NCBI RefSeq assembly: GCF_015207005.2
Contig: NZ_JADEXS020000001.1
Coordinates: 3,658,001-3,722,000 of the forward strand
From: Desmonostoc muscorum LEGE 12446
Lineage (GTDB): Bacteria > Cyanobacteriota > Cyanobacteriia > Cyanobacteriales > Nostocaceae
Reading direction: 5' to 3'
DNA: 64,000 nt
Below are positions 29,348-38,116 of the stretch, in pieces (within the stretch, counting starts at the first letter, position 1; each line of letters begins with the position of its first letter). A program made the position numbers and the translations under genes. The notes beneath the pieces are model-generated. The model did no database searches, was not told where the DNA came from, and saw nothing but the letters and a program-made list of their open reading frames with translations.

Positions 29348-30214
29348 TTAAATATTAGAATCAGAATCTAGAACTAAAGAAAGAGCTAGTTGATAGAGTT
29401 GGCGACGGGGAAGAGAAGTAACTTTTGCTAGTTGACGACTAGCTTGCGATCGCGATATTCCTTGACTGATTAATTGTTTCAACTCGGATTTTAATTCCTC
29501 TTCTGTTAATTGAGGCTGACTCGCTGGAATTCCCGCAAGAACTAGGGTATATTCACCTTGGGGTTCTCGTTGGCTGTAGTGGGCGATCGCTTCGGCAATC
29601 GTTCCCCGCCAAAATTCCTCATACAATTTAGTTAACTCGCGTCCTAGTACAATTTGGCGATCGCTTCCCCAAACTTCTGCTAAGTCTTGTAAAGTATCTT
29701 GCAAACGGTGCGGCGATTCGTAGAAAATTAATGTGCGAGATTCTGTTTGCAGAGATTCTAAATGTTCTCGTCGCTGTTGAGTTTTCGCTGGCAGAAACCC
29801 TTCAAACACAAACCGATCCGTTGGTAGTCCGGCTGCACTCAAAGCCGTAATTGCTGCACTTGCACCAGGAATAGGAACTACTGAAATACCCGCTTCAATA
29901 CAAGCTTTTACCAATTCATATCCAGGATCGGAAATTCCCGGCATTCCAGCATCACTGACGAGAGCGATCGCTTTATCATTCGTCAAATATTCTAATAACT
30001 CTGGAATTCGACTGGTACGATTATGTTCATGGTAACTTATTTGGGGTGTTTTAACTTCAAAATGCTGTAGCAATTTCCCTGTGTGGCGCGTGTCTTCCGC
30101 AGCAATAATATCTACAGTTTGTAAAATTCGCACCGCCCGAAAGGTCATATCTTCTAAGTTGCCAATTGGTGTGCCGACGACGTAAAGTGTTCTTGGTTTA
30201 GGATCGGTCTGCAT
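29348..30214 (-). CDS. rsmI: 16S rRNA (cytidine-1402-2'-O)-methyltransferase RsmI
   Basis: 288 residues. Diagnostic motifs of this SPOUT-unrelated tetrapyrrole-methylase fold are GTPIGNLEDMTFRA near 14, AEDTRHTGKLL near 39, SYHEHN near 59 and SDAGMPGISDPG near 85. It methylates the 2'-OH of C1402 in the decoding centre. Downstream of residue 200 there is the usual helical tail. The upstream region toward the PfkB gene is divergent and repeat-rich. Confidence 0.95.
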   Translation of the reverse strand: MQTDPKPRTLYVVGTPIGNLEDMTFRAVRILQTVDIIAAEDTRHTGKLLQHFEVKTPQISYHEHNRTSRIPELLEYLTNDKAIALVSDAGMPGISDPGYELVKACIEAGISVVPIPGASAAITALSAAGLPTDRFVFEGFLPAKTQQRREHLESLQTESRTLIFYESPHRLQDTLQDLAEVWGSDRQIVLGRELTKLYEEFWRGTIAEAIAHYSQREPQGEYTLVLAGIPASQPQLTEEELKSELKQLISQGISRSQASRQLAKVTSLPRRQLYQLALSLVLDSDSNI

Positions 30215-30221
30215 GAGCGAG

Positions 30222-30500
30222 ATTTTGGATTTTAGATTTTAGATTTTAGATTTTTCATTCAATCAGGAGTTAAGCACAGATAACGGAAAATCAAACCGCA
30301 GAGGACACAGAGAACACAGAGGAAGAGGAGTTTAAGAGAGCTTTTGCGTAAGTCATATCAATTTTAAAACCAAAATTCCAAATTTCAAATTAGCCGATTT
30401 AGAAATTAAAACTAATAATAATTTATCCACCTATAAAAGCATCAATAAAAACTGACAAATGCCTAATCTAAAATCCAAAATCCAAAATCCAAAATCGGAT
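30222..30500. repeat. Inverted AT-heptamer arrays around the rsmI–PfkB divergent spacer
   Basis: TTTTAGATTTTAGATTTTAGA (30226–30252) and the opposed AATCCAAAATCCAAAATCC array (about 30473–30497) are complementary heptamer repeats. They bound the spacer and also hold an ACCGCAGAGGACACAGAGAA repeat (about 30297–30316), a widespread cyanobacterial intergenic motif. The right array runs into the N-terminus of the PfkB-family gene. Confidence 0.7.
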
Positions 30501-31352
30501 CGTGGGTTATTTGTAGGTTTAGTAACCTTAGATTTGATTTACCTCGCTGACTCTCCCCCTCAAAATAATCAAAAGATTGTTGCTATTGACTATAGTGTGG
30601 CAGCTGGTGGCCCAGCTACAAACGCGGCTGTGACTTTTAGCTATTTAGGTAATCAGGCTACAGTCCTGGGTGTGGTGGGTTCTCACCCGATGACGCAATT
30701 AATTCGAGGTGATTTGGCAAATTATCAAGTGGCGATCGCCGATCTTGAGCCTACCACTGATTTAGTACCACCCGTCTCTTCAATTATTGTCACCCAAGCC
30801 ACAGGGCAACGAGCTGTGGTTTCCATCAATGCTGTAAAAACTCAAGCTAGCAGCGCATCTATCCCAGCCAATATTTTAGAAAATGTTGCCATCGTACTAA
30901 TTGACGGACATCAGATGGCGGTTGGTTATTCCATAGCCCAAACGGCGAAAGCCCAAAATATCCCAGTAGTCATTGATGGTGGTAGCTGGAAATCTGGATT
31001 TGAGCAAATTCTACCATTTGTAGATTACGCCATCTGTTCGGCTAATTTTTATCCTCCCAACTGTCAGACTCCAGAAGAAGTTTTTGCTTATCTGAGCAAA
31101 TTTGATATTCCTCATATCGCCATTACCCACGGAGAAAGAGCAATTGAATACTTGAGTTGCACTAAAACTGGTATTGTAGATGTGCCCCAGATTCAAGCAG
31201 TTGATACCTTAGGAGCTGGAGATATTTTTCACGGTGGCTTCTGTCATTACATTTTAAGAGAAAGTTTTACCGATGCACTAGCATTAGCAGCAAATATCGC
31301 TGCTGATTCCTGTAAATTTTTTGGTACCCGGCGCTGGATGGATTTAAAGTAG
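30459..31352 (+). CDS. PfkB-family carbohydrate kinase
   Basis: 297 residues. The ribokinase-fold marker GGPATNAAVTFSYLG (near 50) is the first PfkB signature, and DTLGAGDIFHGGF near 250 is the second, with the catalytic Asp. The sugar substrate is not evident. The first ~13 residues (NLKSKIQNPKS) are encoded by an intergenic heptamer repeat, so either the start is further in at a rare codon or the repeat has been absorbed into the protein. It is followed after 38 bp by a CysQ-like phosphatase on the same strand. Confidence 0.88.
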   Translation: MPNLKSKIQNPKSDRGLFVGLVTLDLIYLADSPPQNNQKIVAIDYSVAAGGPATNAAVTFSYLGNQATVLGVVGSHPMTQLIRGDLANYQVAIADLEPTTDLVPPVSSIIVTQATGQRAVVSINAVKTQASSASIPANILENVAIVLIDGHQMAVGYSIAQTAKAQNIPVVIDGGSWKSGFEQILPFVDYAICSANFYPPNCQTPEEVFAYLSKFDIPHIAITHGERAIEYLSCTKTGIVDVPQIQAVDTLGAGDIFHGGFCHYILRESFTDALALAANIAADSCKFFGTRRWMDLK

Positions 31353-31414
31353 GAACGCGCAACTGTGTACCCCTACTCAGGTTATATATTTTGAAGTTAG
31401 ATCGGGCTAAATTA

Positions 31415-32275
31415 ATGAAAGACTTACAAGAAATTTTAGTGATCGCTCGTCAGATAGGTTGGGAAGCAGCTGATATACTGCGATCGTATTATCACGGCAC
31501 CGCTAAAGATCCTAATTTAGCAGTAGAATATAAACAAAATGAGCCTGTTACCGTTGCCGATGTAGCTGTCAGTCAATATATTCTAGAAAAGCTACAAGCG
31601 AGTTTGGGTAATGAAGATTTTATTTACATCAGCGAAGAAACCTATCAATTTATAAATAAGTCTCCACAACCCTCCACTCCTTGGGTGTGGATTATTGATC
31701 CTTTGGATGGCACGCGGGACTTTATCGAAAAAACTGGAGAATATGCCATTCACATTGCTTTAGTCAAAGAAACACGCCCAGTGTTAGCAGTGGTGGCAGT
31801 CCCAGAAGCGCAAAAATTATATTATGCTACAAAAGGCGGAGGCACTTTTGTAGAAACCCGTCATGGATCTGTTCCCATACAAGTGTCGTCAGGAAAACGA
31901 GTTGAGGATTTAACCTTAGTCGTGAGTCGTTCTCACCGTAACCCGCAGTTAGATTATTTACTTCAAAACTTACCCTGTCAAAATCAAAAAGCTGTTGGCA
32001 GTGTTGGGTGTAAAATCGCCACCATTGTGGAACAACAAGCGCAGATTTACATTTCTCTTTCTGGCAAATCTGCTCCCAAAGACTGGGATATCGCAGCCCC
32101 AGAACTGATTTTAACAGAAGCTGGTGGTCAGTTTACTCACTTCGATGGCACACCCTTGGAATACAACACTGGTGATATCAATCAGTGGGGAGGTTTGCTG
32201 GCTAGTAACGGTGAATATCACGAGGTACTGTGTAAGGAAGCAGAAAGGATTTTAGCTCAGTTCACGGATAGCTAA
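31415..32275 (+). CDS. 3'(2'),5'-bisphosphate nucleotidase / inositol monophosphatase family (CysQ-like)
   Basis: 286 residues from ATG 31415; a TTG at 31391 would add eight residues. Metal-binding motifs of the IMPase superfamily are present: EET near residue 71–76, DPLDGTRDF near 93 and WDIAAPELILTEAGG near 218. CysQ-like members hydrolyse 3'-phosphoadenosine 5'-phosphate in sulfate assimilation; other phosphomonoesters are possible. It probably shares a transcript with the PfkB kinase. Confidence 0.88.
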   Translation: MKDLQEILVIARQIGWEAADILRSYYHGTAKDPNLAVEYKQNEPVTVADVAVSQYILEKLQASLGNEDFIYISEETYQFINKSPQPSTPWVWIIDPLDGTRDFIEKTGEYAIHIALVKETRPVLAVVAVPEAQKLYYATKGGGTFVETRHGSVPIQVSSGKRVEDLTLVVSRSHRNPQLDYLLQNLPCQNQKAVGSVGCKIATIVEQQAQIYISLSGKSAPKDWDIAAPELILTEAGGQFTHFDGTPLEYNTGDINQWGGLLASNGEYHEVLCKEAERILAQFTDS

Positions 32276-32672
32276 AACTACTTGGGGCATTTGGAAATAA
32301 ATATTTTCAGATTCGCTTTCAAGATAGTCATTTATGGTATAGTTAAAGCCACTAGCAGAATAGAAATCGTTAACGCTTAGTAAATATCTGAATTTCCAAA
32401 ACAGTAACTTATCTGAGCGATCGCTAGTTGATACCGATTTGCTTTTTCAATTGAAATTGTCATAGTAAAAGCAACAAAAAAGTGTAGTTGTAAGGGTTGC
32501 AAGCCTGCCCTGAATTTTTTATTTGGAAATAAAATTCAGCGTGAGTCCATATTCAAAGGCTGTGTTACACTTATGCATATAAGGATTATATTCGGTTGAG
32601 TAACTCCTTTTGATTTCTAAAAAGCGTCTCTCCGAATTTAACTCTCTACACTCCCTAAATTCGGAGATTCTT
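32276..32672 (+). promoter_or_regulatory. Leader region of rbp–rpsU with SD-sequestering hairpin
   Basis: An AT-rich spacer with a palindrome CTGAATTTTTTATTT.../AAATAAAATTCAG near 32511–32540. A perfect 12-bp hairpin follows: TCTCCGAATTTA at 32629–32640 pairs with TAAATTCGGAGA at 32656–32667 across a 15-nt loop. The right arm contains the GGAG ribosome-binding site of the rbp start codon at 32673. The fold would block initiation unless opened, as expected for a temperature- or protein-controlled 5' leader. Confidence 0.7.
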
Positions 32673-32981
32673 ATGTCAATTTACGTTGGTAACCTGTCGT
32701 ATCAGGTTACGGAAGACGACCTCAGGCGGGCTTTTGCAGAATATGGAACAGTAGCCCGTGTTCAATTACCTACAGATAGAGAAACAGGTAAGCCGCGTGG
32801 GTTCGCTTTTGTGGAGATGCAAACAGATGCAGAAGAACAAGCTGCGATTGATGCACTAGATGGCGCTGAATGGATGGGACGTGATTTGAGAGTAAACAAA
32901 GCCAAACCCCGTGAGGAAAGAAGCAATTCACCTCGTGGTAGCTGGGGTGGCGGTAATGCCCGGCGTAACAGGAACTACTAA
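32673..32981 (+). CDS. RNA-binding protein with single RRM (cyanobacterial Rbp)
   Basis: 102 residues. The RRM has RNP2 IYVGNLS (residues 3–9) and RNP1 RGFAFVEM (near 43–50), then a short Arg/Gly/Asn-rich tail (SWGGGNARRNRNY). This matches the cold-inducible Rbp family of cyanobacteria. An in-frame upstream start at 32610 would translate through the leader hairpin. ATG 32673 has GGAG six bases upstream and gives the normal length, so it is preferred. A terminator-like hairpin and rpsU follow, as in the known rbpA1–rpsU arrangement of Anabaena. Confidence 0.95.
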   Translation: MSIYVGNLSYQVTEDDLRRAFAEYGTVARVQLPTDRETGKPRGFAFVEMQTDAEEQAAIDALDGAEWMGRDLRVNKAKPREERSNSPRGSWGGGNARRNRNY

Positions 32982-33012
32982 ATCGATTCCTAAAAATTTC
33001 ACATCTAGAGTC

Positions 33013-33059
33013 TCCAGCAGATAAAGCCAAAGGCTCGAACTGCTGGAATATTTTATTTT
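33013..33059 (+). terminator. Hairpin with T-rich tail between rbp and rpsU
   Basis: TCCAGCAG (33013–33020) pairs with CTGCTGGA (33040–33047), followed by ATATTTTATTTT. This looks like an intrinsic terminator or attenuator that would reduce read-through into rpsU. Confidence 0.65.
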
Positions 33060-33104
33060 GTATCTAGTTTTGAATTATTCATCCATATTTTAGGAGGAAT
33101 GAGA

Positions 33105-33299
33105 ATGACACAAGTAGTTTTAGGGGAGAATGAAGGTATTGAATCAGCCCTGCGGAGATTTAAGCGGGAAGTTTCTAAAGCAGGAATTTTCCAAGATATG
33201 AGAAAAAAACGTCACTTCGAGACGCCGATAGAAAAAGAGAAGCGTAAAGCAATTGCTAGGCACAAGCAACGTCGTAAACAAAATTCTCGTTTTAGATAA
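33105..33299 (+). CDS. rpsU: 30S ribosomal protein S21
   Basis: 64 residues starting [11 protein letters not shown]. It is basic, with the S21 pattern [29 protein letters not shown] and a Lys/Arg-rich tail. Two ATGs occur; the one at 33099 sits immediately after AGGAGG, while ATG 33105 has a normal 7-nt spacing from it and the usual S21 N-terminus, so it is chosen. It lies downstream of the RRM gene, the conserved order in heterocystous cyanobacteria. Confidence 0.95.
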   Translation: MTQVVLGENEGIESALRRFKREVSKAGIFQDMRKKRHFETPIEKEKRKAIARHKQRRKQNSRFR

Positions 33300-33690
33300 G
33301 AATTAAGAGCAATTTTGCCTTCAGATTTGATATTTAGCCAGCATCTGTTCATCGTGGCGATACCCAGCTTGAAAATAGTGACTGGGGACTGGTGACTGGG
33401 AAAGAAATATTTTCATGCCCTCGTTGTGTGATTGTTGGTATGAACATCTGACTTAAAAATAGGTAGTAGAGAGTAGGGGTTTAGCAATGCGCTTTACCCC
33501 TATGTTATTTAGGGGTAGGGATTTCAACTTGGTGAAGTACAGATCCCATCCCAATACTGCTCGGATAAGCAGGGGAGGCAGGGGAAGCAGGGGAGGCAAA
33601 ACTCAACGCCAGCCTCCATTTCTCCCCCGGCTATTGAACAGCTTGCCTCAACCAAGAAATTCCAAAACCTATGCAGTATTGGTACAGATT
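33300..33690. other. Repeat-bearing intergenic region after rpsU
   Basis: Contains gactggtgactggg units near 33378–33402 and a caggggaggcagggg array near 33570–33600. It also contains an inverted pair CCAATACTGC (33551–33560)/GCAGTATTGG (33673–33682), flanked on both outer sides by TACAGAT. This last structure may be a ~137-bp MITE-like element. A 93-codon frame through this region is repeat translation. Confidence 0.5.
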
Positions 33691-34980
33691 TTAACTTTCA
33701 AAGCTATGACTAAAGGCTGTTTGACTTCTGAATTCTGCTGTATTAGTTCCCATCGCGTTACCAGCTAAATACGCAGTTGTCCAAGCACTTTGGAAGTTAA
33801 AACCGCCAGTCACACCATCAATATCTAAAATTTCTCCAGCAAAGTAAAGACCTGGAACTAACTTACTTTCCATTGTTTTGAAGTTAACTTCTTTGAGATT
33901 AACTCCGCCGCAAGTCACAAATTCTTCTTTAAAAACTCCTTTGCCACTGATTAGATATTCCCCCTGAGTGAGTTCTTGCACCAACAGATTTAACGTTTTG
34001 TTAGATATTTCTGCCCAACGGTCTTCTGTGGTAATATCTGCACGGGCAATGATATATTGCCAGAGACGATGGGGTAGGTCAACACCACGATGTAATGCGA
34101 TCGCTTTCTTTCCCCATTGATTCTTGACTGCTAAAATTTGTTGTCGTACTTGTTCTGGTTGGAAATCAGGCAGCCAATTAATTAATAATGTGGCTTGATA
34201 GCGGCTTTCGTGCAGAACTCTTGCACCCCAAGCAGAAAGCTTTAAAACCGCAGGGCCACTCAAACCCCAATGAGTAATCAGTAATGGCCCAGTTTGTTGT
34301 AATGGGGATTTTCCGCCTACAGATAATCGCAATTGTACAGAGTTAACACTAACTCCAGCCAACTCCCTCAGGTTTTGATCGAGAATGTTAAAGGTAAATA
34401 AAGAGGGAACAGGTGATTCGATTTTATGTCCTAACTCCCTAGCAATTTTATAACCTATCAAGCCACTGCCGGTAGCAAGAAGTAGGCGATCGCATTTTAT
34501 TGTCTCTCCCGACTTCAACAGGATATCAAACCCCTGGTCTTTGGAAGTCCTTTTCACTGAACTTACAGGCGTACCGATGCGAAGTTTGACCCCAGATGTC
34601 GCCGCTGCTTTAATCAAACACTCTACAATGGTTTCTGAAGTGTTGGTAACAGGGAACATCCGACCATCAGCTTCAGTTTTTAAATGAACTCCGTGAGCAG
34701 CAAACCAAGCTACTGTATCTTGAGCTTGAAATCGAGTAAAAGCACCCCGCAAGGCTTTTGCGCCTCTAGGGTAATTCTGCACTAATTCCCCAGGATCGAA
34801 GCAAGCGTGAGTGACGTTACAGCGTCCACCACCAGAAATTAACACTTTCGCTAGGGGTTGGCGACTAGCTTCGATTAAAGTAACTTGGGCATCAGGGTTG
34901 ACTTTAGCACAAGCGATCGCGCCAAAAAACCCCGCTGCCCCACCCCCAATAACTACAATTTGTAACGATAGCAATTTCAA
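33691..34980 (-). CDS. HI0933-family FAD-dependent flavoprotein
   Basis: 429 residues. The N-terminal dinucleotide-binding motif is IVVIGGGAAGFFGAIACA, followed by the family hallmark ISGGGRCNVTHACF near 49–62. A second nucleotide-contact segment is RLLLATGSGLIGYKIARELG. The C-terminal GLYFAGEILDIDGVTGGFNFQSAW is diagnostic of HI0933/YhiN-like proteins. The physiological substrate of this family is not established. A start at MKLLSLQ (34980) fits the expected N-terminus. Confidence 0.92.
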   Translation of the reverse strand: MKLLSLQIVVIGGGAAGFFGAIACAKVNPDAQVTLIEASRQPLAKVLISGGGRCNVTHACFDPGELVQNYPRGAKALRGAFTRFQAQDTVAWFAAHGVHLKTEADGRMFPVTNTSETIVECLIKAAATSGVKLRIGTPVSSVKRTSKDQGFDILLKSGETIKCDRLLLATGSGLIGYKIARELGHKIESPVPSLFTFNILDQNLRELAGVSVNSVQLRLSVGGKSPLQQTGPLLITHWGLSGPAVLKLSAWGARVLHESRYQATLLINWLPDFQPEQVRQQILAVKNQWGKKAIALHRGVDLPHRLWQYIIARADITTEDRWAEISNKTLNLLVQELTQGEYLISGKGVFKEEFVTCGGVNLKEVNFKTMESKLVPGLYFAGEILDIDGVTGGFNFQSAWTTAYLAGNAMGTNTAEFRSQTAFSHSFES

Positions 34981-35024
34981 AAATATCTCTTTTCGGGTAT
35001 CTACTTTCTAGACTAACTGTTATC

Positions 35025-36385
35025 TTCACCCTTCTTGACACTCCCCGCTCTAAAGAGACGGGGATTCTAGGTTCAATGACTCACCGTAAGAGGGCAGGGT
35101 TGCCCCAACCGCCCAAGAGGGCAAATCTCCCCCAGCGTAAGTTCCGGTATGCCCTACCGTACTGAGTCCTAATCTCAAAATATTGATTGCTGCGTTGATA
35201 TCTCTATCTTCGGTATATCCGCAATGAGGGCAAACATGAGTCCTAGTAGACAAAGACTTTTTCACGTTCTGTCCACAGTTAGAACAATTTTGGCTTGTAT
35301 TGTGAGGAGGAACTGCAACAGTCACCTTCCTATATTTGTGACCGAAATATTCCAACCAACTGCGAAAAGTGTACCAACCAGCATCACTAATGGATTTAGC
35401 TAGATGTCGATTCCTAACAAGCCCTTGAACATTTAAATCTTCATAGGCTACCAAATCGTTAGATTGGATGACGGAGTATGCTAATCTCTTGCAATACTCT
35501 TTCCGTTGCCTACTTACTCTTAAATGCTTACGGGCATATCGATTTCTAGCTTTGTGGTAATTGTTAGATTGCCTTGCGCGAGCTTTCTTCTTAACCGCAC
35601 TAAACTTCTTAGACTTTTTGCGATTAGCTCGTATAAGATGCTTTTCTGATTTGCGGTAAAACTGGGGTGATGGTTCTATATTGCCTTTATTGTCGGCAAT
35701 GAAATATTTCAGTCCCAAGTCAATACCAACTACTTGTAAGGTAGGATGAGTCTCAACCTTGACATCAACATCAATCGCAAATTGAGCATAATACCCATCA
35801 GCACGACGTAGTAGACGGACACGTTTAATTTGCTTCAGGCAAAAGTAGTTAAGGTCATAAGTCCCCTTTAGTTTTAGGGTTCCAATACCTTTTTTATCTG
35901 AGAAAGTGATAGCCTTCCTGAGGAGTGAAAGCTTCCATCCAGTTGATTTATATTCAACTGAACGACAATTTTTCTTGAACTTAGGAAAACCTTTCTTACC
36001 TTTAACCTTCTTCTTACAGTTGTCGTAAAACCGAGCTATTGCAGACCAAGAACGTTCAGCAGCAGATTGTCTCGCCATTGAGTTGAGTTCATCAGCAAAA
36101 GGAAATTCACTAGCTACTACAGCACAATATTTATTGAGGTCGTATCTACCCATATTCTTGTTATCCATCCAGTAGCGTAAACACTTGTTTTGGATGAATT
36201 GGCTAGTACGTATTGCCTCATCAATAGCGCGATATTGCTTTTCTTTGCCCTTGACTTTGAACTCGTAAACAATCATGGCATCGACCAATTAACCACGTCT
36301 TTATGTTAATACAAAAGACATAAATACATCAAGAAATAGAAAGCGTTACTGAGGCGTAAACGCCTTTAACCGTTTTCATCCCTTA
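35025..36385 (-). mobile_element. IS200/IS605-type (IS1341-like) element with tnpB only
   Basis: The tnpB gene is bounded downstream by a subterminal hairpin CCCCGCTCTAAAGAGACGGGG (35043–35063, + strand) ending in a TGTCAAG-type end near 35034–35040. Upstream, a hairpin GGCGTAAACGCC lies near 36353–36364. These are the imperfect palindromic ends typical of the family. No tnpA is present, so the element would depend on a Y1 transposase in trans. Exact boundaries are approximate. Confidence 0.65.
35050..36276 (-). CDS. tnpB: TnpB, RNA-guided nuclease of the IS605/IS1341 group
   Basis: 408 residues from ATG 36276; a TTG at 36288 adds four. The RuvC-like catalytic triad is visible as Asp186 (VVGIDLGLKYF), Glu279 (AYEDLNVQG) and Asp359 (DRDINAA). 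The zinc ribbon has C331-x2-C334 and C349-x2-C352. The N-terminal YEFKVKGKEKQYRAIDEAI is typical. TnpB proteins cut DNA guided by an RNA (omega-RNA) transcribed from the element's right end. Here the stop codon lies inside the right-end hairpin, so the guide RNA would overlap the CDS 3' end and continue into flanking DNA below 35034. All catalytic residues are intact. Confidence 0.93.
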   Translation of the reverse strand: MIVYEFKVKGKEKQYRAIDEAIRTSQFIQNKCLRYWMDNKNMGRYDLNKYCAVVASEFPFADELNSMARQSAAERSWSAIARFYDNCKKKVKGKKGFPKFKKNCRSVEYKSTGWKLSLLRKAITFSDKKGIGTLKLKGTYDLNYFCLKQIKRVRLLRRADGYYAQFAIDVDVKVETHPTLQVVGIDLGLKYFIADNKGNIEPSPQFYRKSEKHLIRANRKKSKKFSAVKKKARARQSNNYHKARNRYARKHLRVSRQRKEYCKRLAYSVIQSNDLVAYEDLNVQGLVRNRHLAKSISDAGWYTFRSWLEYFGHKYRKVTVAVPPHNTSQNCSNCGQNVKKSLSTRTHVCPHCGYTEDRDINAAINILRLGLSTVGHTGTYAGGDLPSWAVGATLPSYGESLNLESPSL

Positions 36386-36428
36386 CCTGTTCGCGCAGCG
36401 TCTCCCCTTGGGAGAAGGCGAAGGGTTT

Positions 36429-36599
36429 TCAACGAGTATTTTTATAAGGTTCAAAGTCTGCTTTTGCCGCACCGCAAGTCGGACACACCCAATCCTCTGG
36501 AATGCTTTCAAAGGCTGTTCCTGCTGCTATACCGCCGTCTTCATCACCTTCTTCTGGATCGTAGATATAACCACAAACAGTACATATATACTTTTGCAT
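36429..36599 (-). CDS. Rubredoxin, short soluble form
   Basis: A 56-residue protein translated from ATG 36599: [19 protein letters not shown]..., ending EPYKNTR. The two iron-binding CxxCG knuckles are C6-TV-C9-G and C39-PT-C42-G, with the usual YDPEEGD and PEDWVCP segments. It lacks the C-terminal membrane anchor of RubA-type photosystem-assembly rubredoxins, so it is probably a soluble electron carrier for an unknown partner. GGGGA precedes the start by seven bases. It is not part of an obvious operon. Confidence 0.93.
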   Translation of the reverse strand: MQKYICTVCGYIYDPEEGDEDGGIAAGTAFESIPEDWVCPTCGAAKADFEPYKNTR

Positions 36600-36903
36600 T
36601 TTTCATTCCCCTAGTAAATTATTGGCATTGCTTCAGTATTAAATACCTTAGGGAGAAAGTTACAATAGGCACGCCACAATTCTTAAACAGCCCTTGGTGG
36701 TAAACTATGAAAATTTATTTTCCCTATTCTCCACCCTGGAGAGATGCGATTAATCGCATCTCTACATATTCCCTATTTTCAAGGCAGTCAATCACGGGAA
36801 AATCTCACAACCAAACATCAAAAAGGTTTTTCCCCTACTCCCAATTCCCCACTCCCTACTCCCTTTTTCAAGTTAGGTCTATTGTCGTCTAATTTCATCT
36901 GAT
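36600..36903. other. Intergenic region with hairpin repeat and C-rich array
   Basis: Contains the palindromic repeat GAGATGCGATTAATCGCATCTC (about 36742–36763), a common Nostoc intergenic hairpin with related copies near 26279 and 39661. A cccactccctactcccttttt array lies near 36846–36870. No gene is visible. Confidence 0.55.
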
Positions 36904-37998
36904 TTAATCAAGAGGCGGCTCATGATGAATAGTAACTCTTGATACAAATTCACCAGGGTTGCCGCTTTTTATAGCATCAAAAGTGCCTTTAATAGTACCA
37001 GCAATGGGAACAGCAACAAGTGTCCCTAACAATCCAGCAATCTCATACCCCATCAAAATAGCAACAAAAATCCAGATGGGATTCAGTCCGATAAAGTTGC
37101 CAAGTAATCTAGGAGCTAATAGATTATCTTTAACCTGCTGCATAATAATTGCTACCAGCGCAACTTGAACTGCTAACCACCAATTTTGCAACAATACCAA
37201 AAGTGTCACTAGACCGATGCCGAGAGATGCTCCAATAAAGGGAATAAGTTCTGAGATCCCGATTAATATGGCAAATAACAGAGCAAAAGGCACCTTCATA
37301 ATTAAGAAAATTGGTGTCAGGGTTATTACCATGAATAGTCCCAATAACAACTGGCTCAGAAAGAAGTTTTGGAAATTTAGCCGCAAGGATGCGGTAAGGG
37401 GATCTCCGATATCAGAGGGCAAAAGATGCACCAGACCATACCAGACGCGATCGCCATACAAAAGCATATAAAAAGCCAGCACCACTATTAACACTACGTC
37501 AAATAATCCTGACAATAGCGTTCCCGCAAATCCGACTGCACCAGAAGCTAGCTGTTGTACTAGATTCTGAATGTTGGCATTGATTTGACTACTCACAACC
37601 CTCAAATCAATTGGCAAACGTCGTTGCTTGGCGATGGCCTCAAACTGCTCTAGGTTTGCTTGACTGGCAGTTAACCAATCAGGAATCTTATTTAATAATT
37701 GGATTGTTTGGTCAATCACCATTGGTACTAGCGTCACGCCCAGGATTACCAAAATAGTTAAAGTGGCAAGCAAAACAACGCTCACCGCCTGAGTGCGAGT
37801 AATCCGAGCGCGTTCAAAGAACTTAACCGGGTAATTGAGTAAAAAAGCCAGAATTGCTGCAATGCTCAAAATGCTAATTGGATGCTGGAAATAACGAAAA
37901 AGCACGGATAGCAACCAGACATTGAGAGCGATCAGCGGGCCGCTCAGACCATAGATTAACAGGCGTTTAAGGGAGGCAGAACGGCGCATCTGATGCAA
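36904..37998 (-). CDS. AI-2E/PerM-family membrane transporter
   Basis: 364 residues with about eight hydrophobic helices. The paired N-terminal helices flank LNYPVKFFERARITRTQAV. A helical hydrophilic domain (about 85–165) follows, and the C-terminal signature is SELIPFIGASLGIG...VALVAIIMQQVKDNLLAPRLLGNFIGLNPIWIF, typical of the UPF0118/PerM family. Members export diverse small molecules or act as Na+-coupled antiporters; the substrate here is unknown. Confidence 0.88.
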   Translation of the reverse strand: MHQMRRSASLKRLLIYGLSGPLIALNVWLLSVLFRYFQHPISILSIAAILAFLLNYPVKFFERARITRTQAVSVVLLATLTILVILGVTLVPMVIDQTIQLLNKIPDWLTASQANLEQFEAIAKQRRLPIDLRVVSSQINANIQNLVQQLASGAVGFAGTLLSGLFDVVLIVVLAFYMLLYGDRVWYGLVHLLPSDIGDPLTASLRLNFQNFFLSQLLLGLFMVITLTPIFLIMKVPFALLFAILIGISELIPFIGASLGIGLVTLLVLLQNWWLAVQVALVAIIMQQVKDNLLAPRLLGNFIGLNPIWIFVAILMGYEIAGLLGTLVAVPIAGTIKGTFDAIKSGNPGEFVSRVTIHHEPPLD

Positions 37999-38116
37999 TC
38001 TGTTTTCAGTACTCGTTGAGATAAATTGTAAAACTGGCGTTGGCGCTGATGGCGATCGTAGATATTTTTAACAAAGAAATGTATTGTCCTATCTGATAGC
38101 TAGGAAGCAAATTACA

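Noticed and set aside
33487..33768. 93-codon ORF on the plus strand
   Set aside because: It consists of repeat-array translation and overlaps the end of the HI0933 gene on the other strand.
36408..36703. Plus-strand ORFs over the rubredoxin region
   Set aside because: They are shadows of the minus-strand rubredoxin, whose CxxCG motifs are unmistakable.
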